From assembly GCA_012800145.1 (NCBI GenBank), contig JAAZJW010000282.1:1-13979 (forward strand): a DNA stretch of 13,979 nucleotides, in the 5' to 3' direction. Source of the DNA: Clostridiales bacterium (GTDB lineage: Bacteria; Bacillota; Clostridia; Peptostreptococcales; Natronincolaceae). The notes under the pieces are model-generated. The model was given only the letters and a program-made list of their open reading frames with translations. It ran no database searches and had not been told where the DNA came from. Both the position numbers and the translations under genes were made by a program. Every line of letters starts with the position of its first letter. Position 1 is the first letter of the stretch. This document shows, one piece after another, positions 13,856 to 13,979 of this stretch.

Positions 13856-13979
13856 AATTAGATTAAAATTCGGTTTTTAATTGCCGGTTAAAGGGTTGGG
13901 AATTTATCTACTTTTGCAGGAACAGGTTTATATAGTCACTAGTATCCTTTTGTAGGTAAACGCTTTTTTAATAAATAAA
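13856..13979. other. Intergenic tail after moeA
   Basis: No coding region, clear terminator or promoter is visible in these 124 bases. The only small symmetry is TAGTCACTA near 13935. It is presumably the start of the next upstream region. Confidence 0.4.

Overview
The window looks like a chromosomal segment of a low-GC Gram-positive anaerobe of the class Clostridia (inference). The reasons are the strongly AT-rich codon use, the GGAGG-type ribosome binding sites, an ECF sigma/zf-HC2 anti-sigma pair, a DNA polymerase I whose proofreading site is eroded, a CBS-DRTGG type inorganic pyrophosphatase, and molybdenum/tungsten cofactor genes next to fdhD. I see no insertion sequence, prophage gene or CRISPR array. 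All recognisable protein genes are on the + strand and appear intact.

Layout. (1) 2-237: a tRNA-Leu(CAA) on the minus strand with its own promoter and terminator. (2) 469-1874: an ECF sigma factor and its membrane anti-sigma factor, preceded by an ECF-type promoter that suggests autoregulation. (3) 1926-7487: polA, coaE, a membrane-anchored lytic transglycosylase and a lipoprotein peptide-binding protein, closely spaced and probably one transcript. (4) 7488-7997: a non-coding block with a perfect-consensus promoter, a roughly 200-nt leader that carries a degenerate tRNA-Leu-like sequence, a complete tRNA-Leu(GAG) and a strong terminator. (5) 8016-8720: a MerR/RacA-like DNA-binding protein with a coiled coil and a hydrophobic C-terminal tail, preceded by palindromes. 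(6) 8744-11013: a regulated inorganic pyrophosphatase and a YmdB-like macrodomain protein. (7) 11048-13855: mogA and fdhD behind a strong promoter, then a structured leader with a terminator, then moeA.

How the genes fit together. MogA adenylylates molybdopterin, MoeA inserts molybdate or tungstate, and FdhD sulfurates the cofactor for formate dehydrogenase. The leader between fdhD and moeA can form a closed multi-stem domain whose closing stem competes with an antiterminator for the same bases. In front of moeA this is best read as a Moco/Tuco-type riboswitch giving feedback control. I regard this leader as the most interesting regulatory element. The tRNA-like relic in the tRNA-Leu(GAG) leader and the FdhD that lacks the usual loop cysteines come next. 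Nothing here convincingly amounts to a wholly new multi-gene system.
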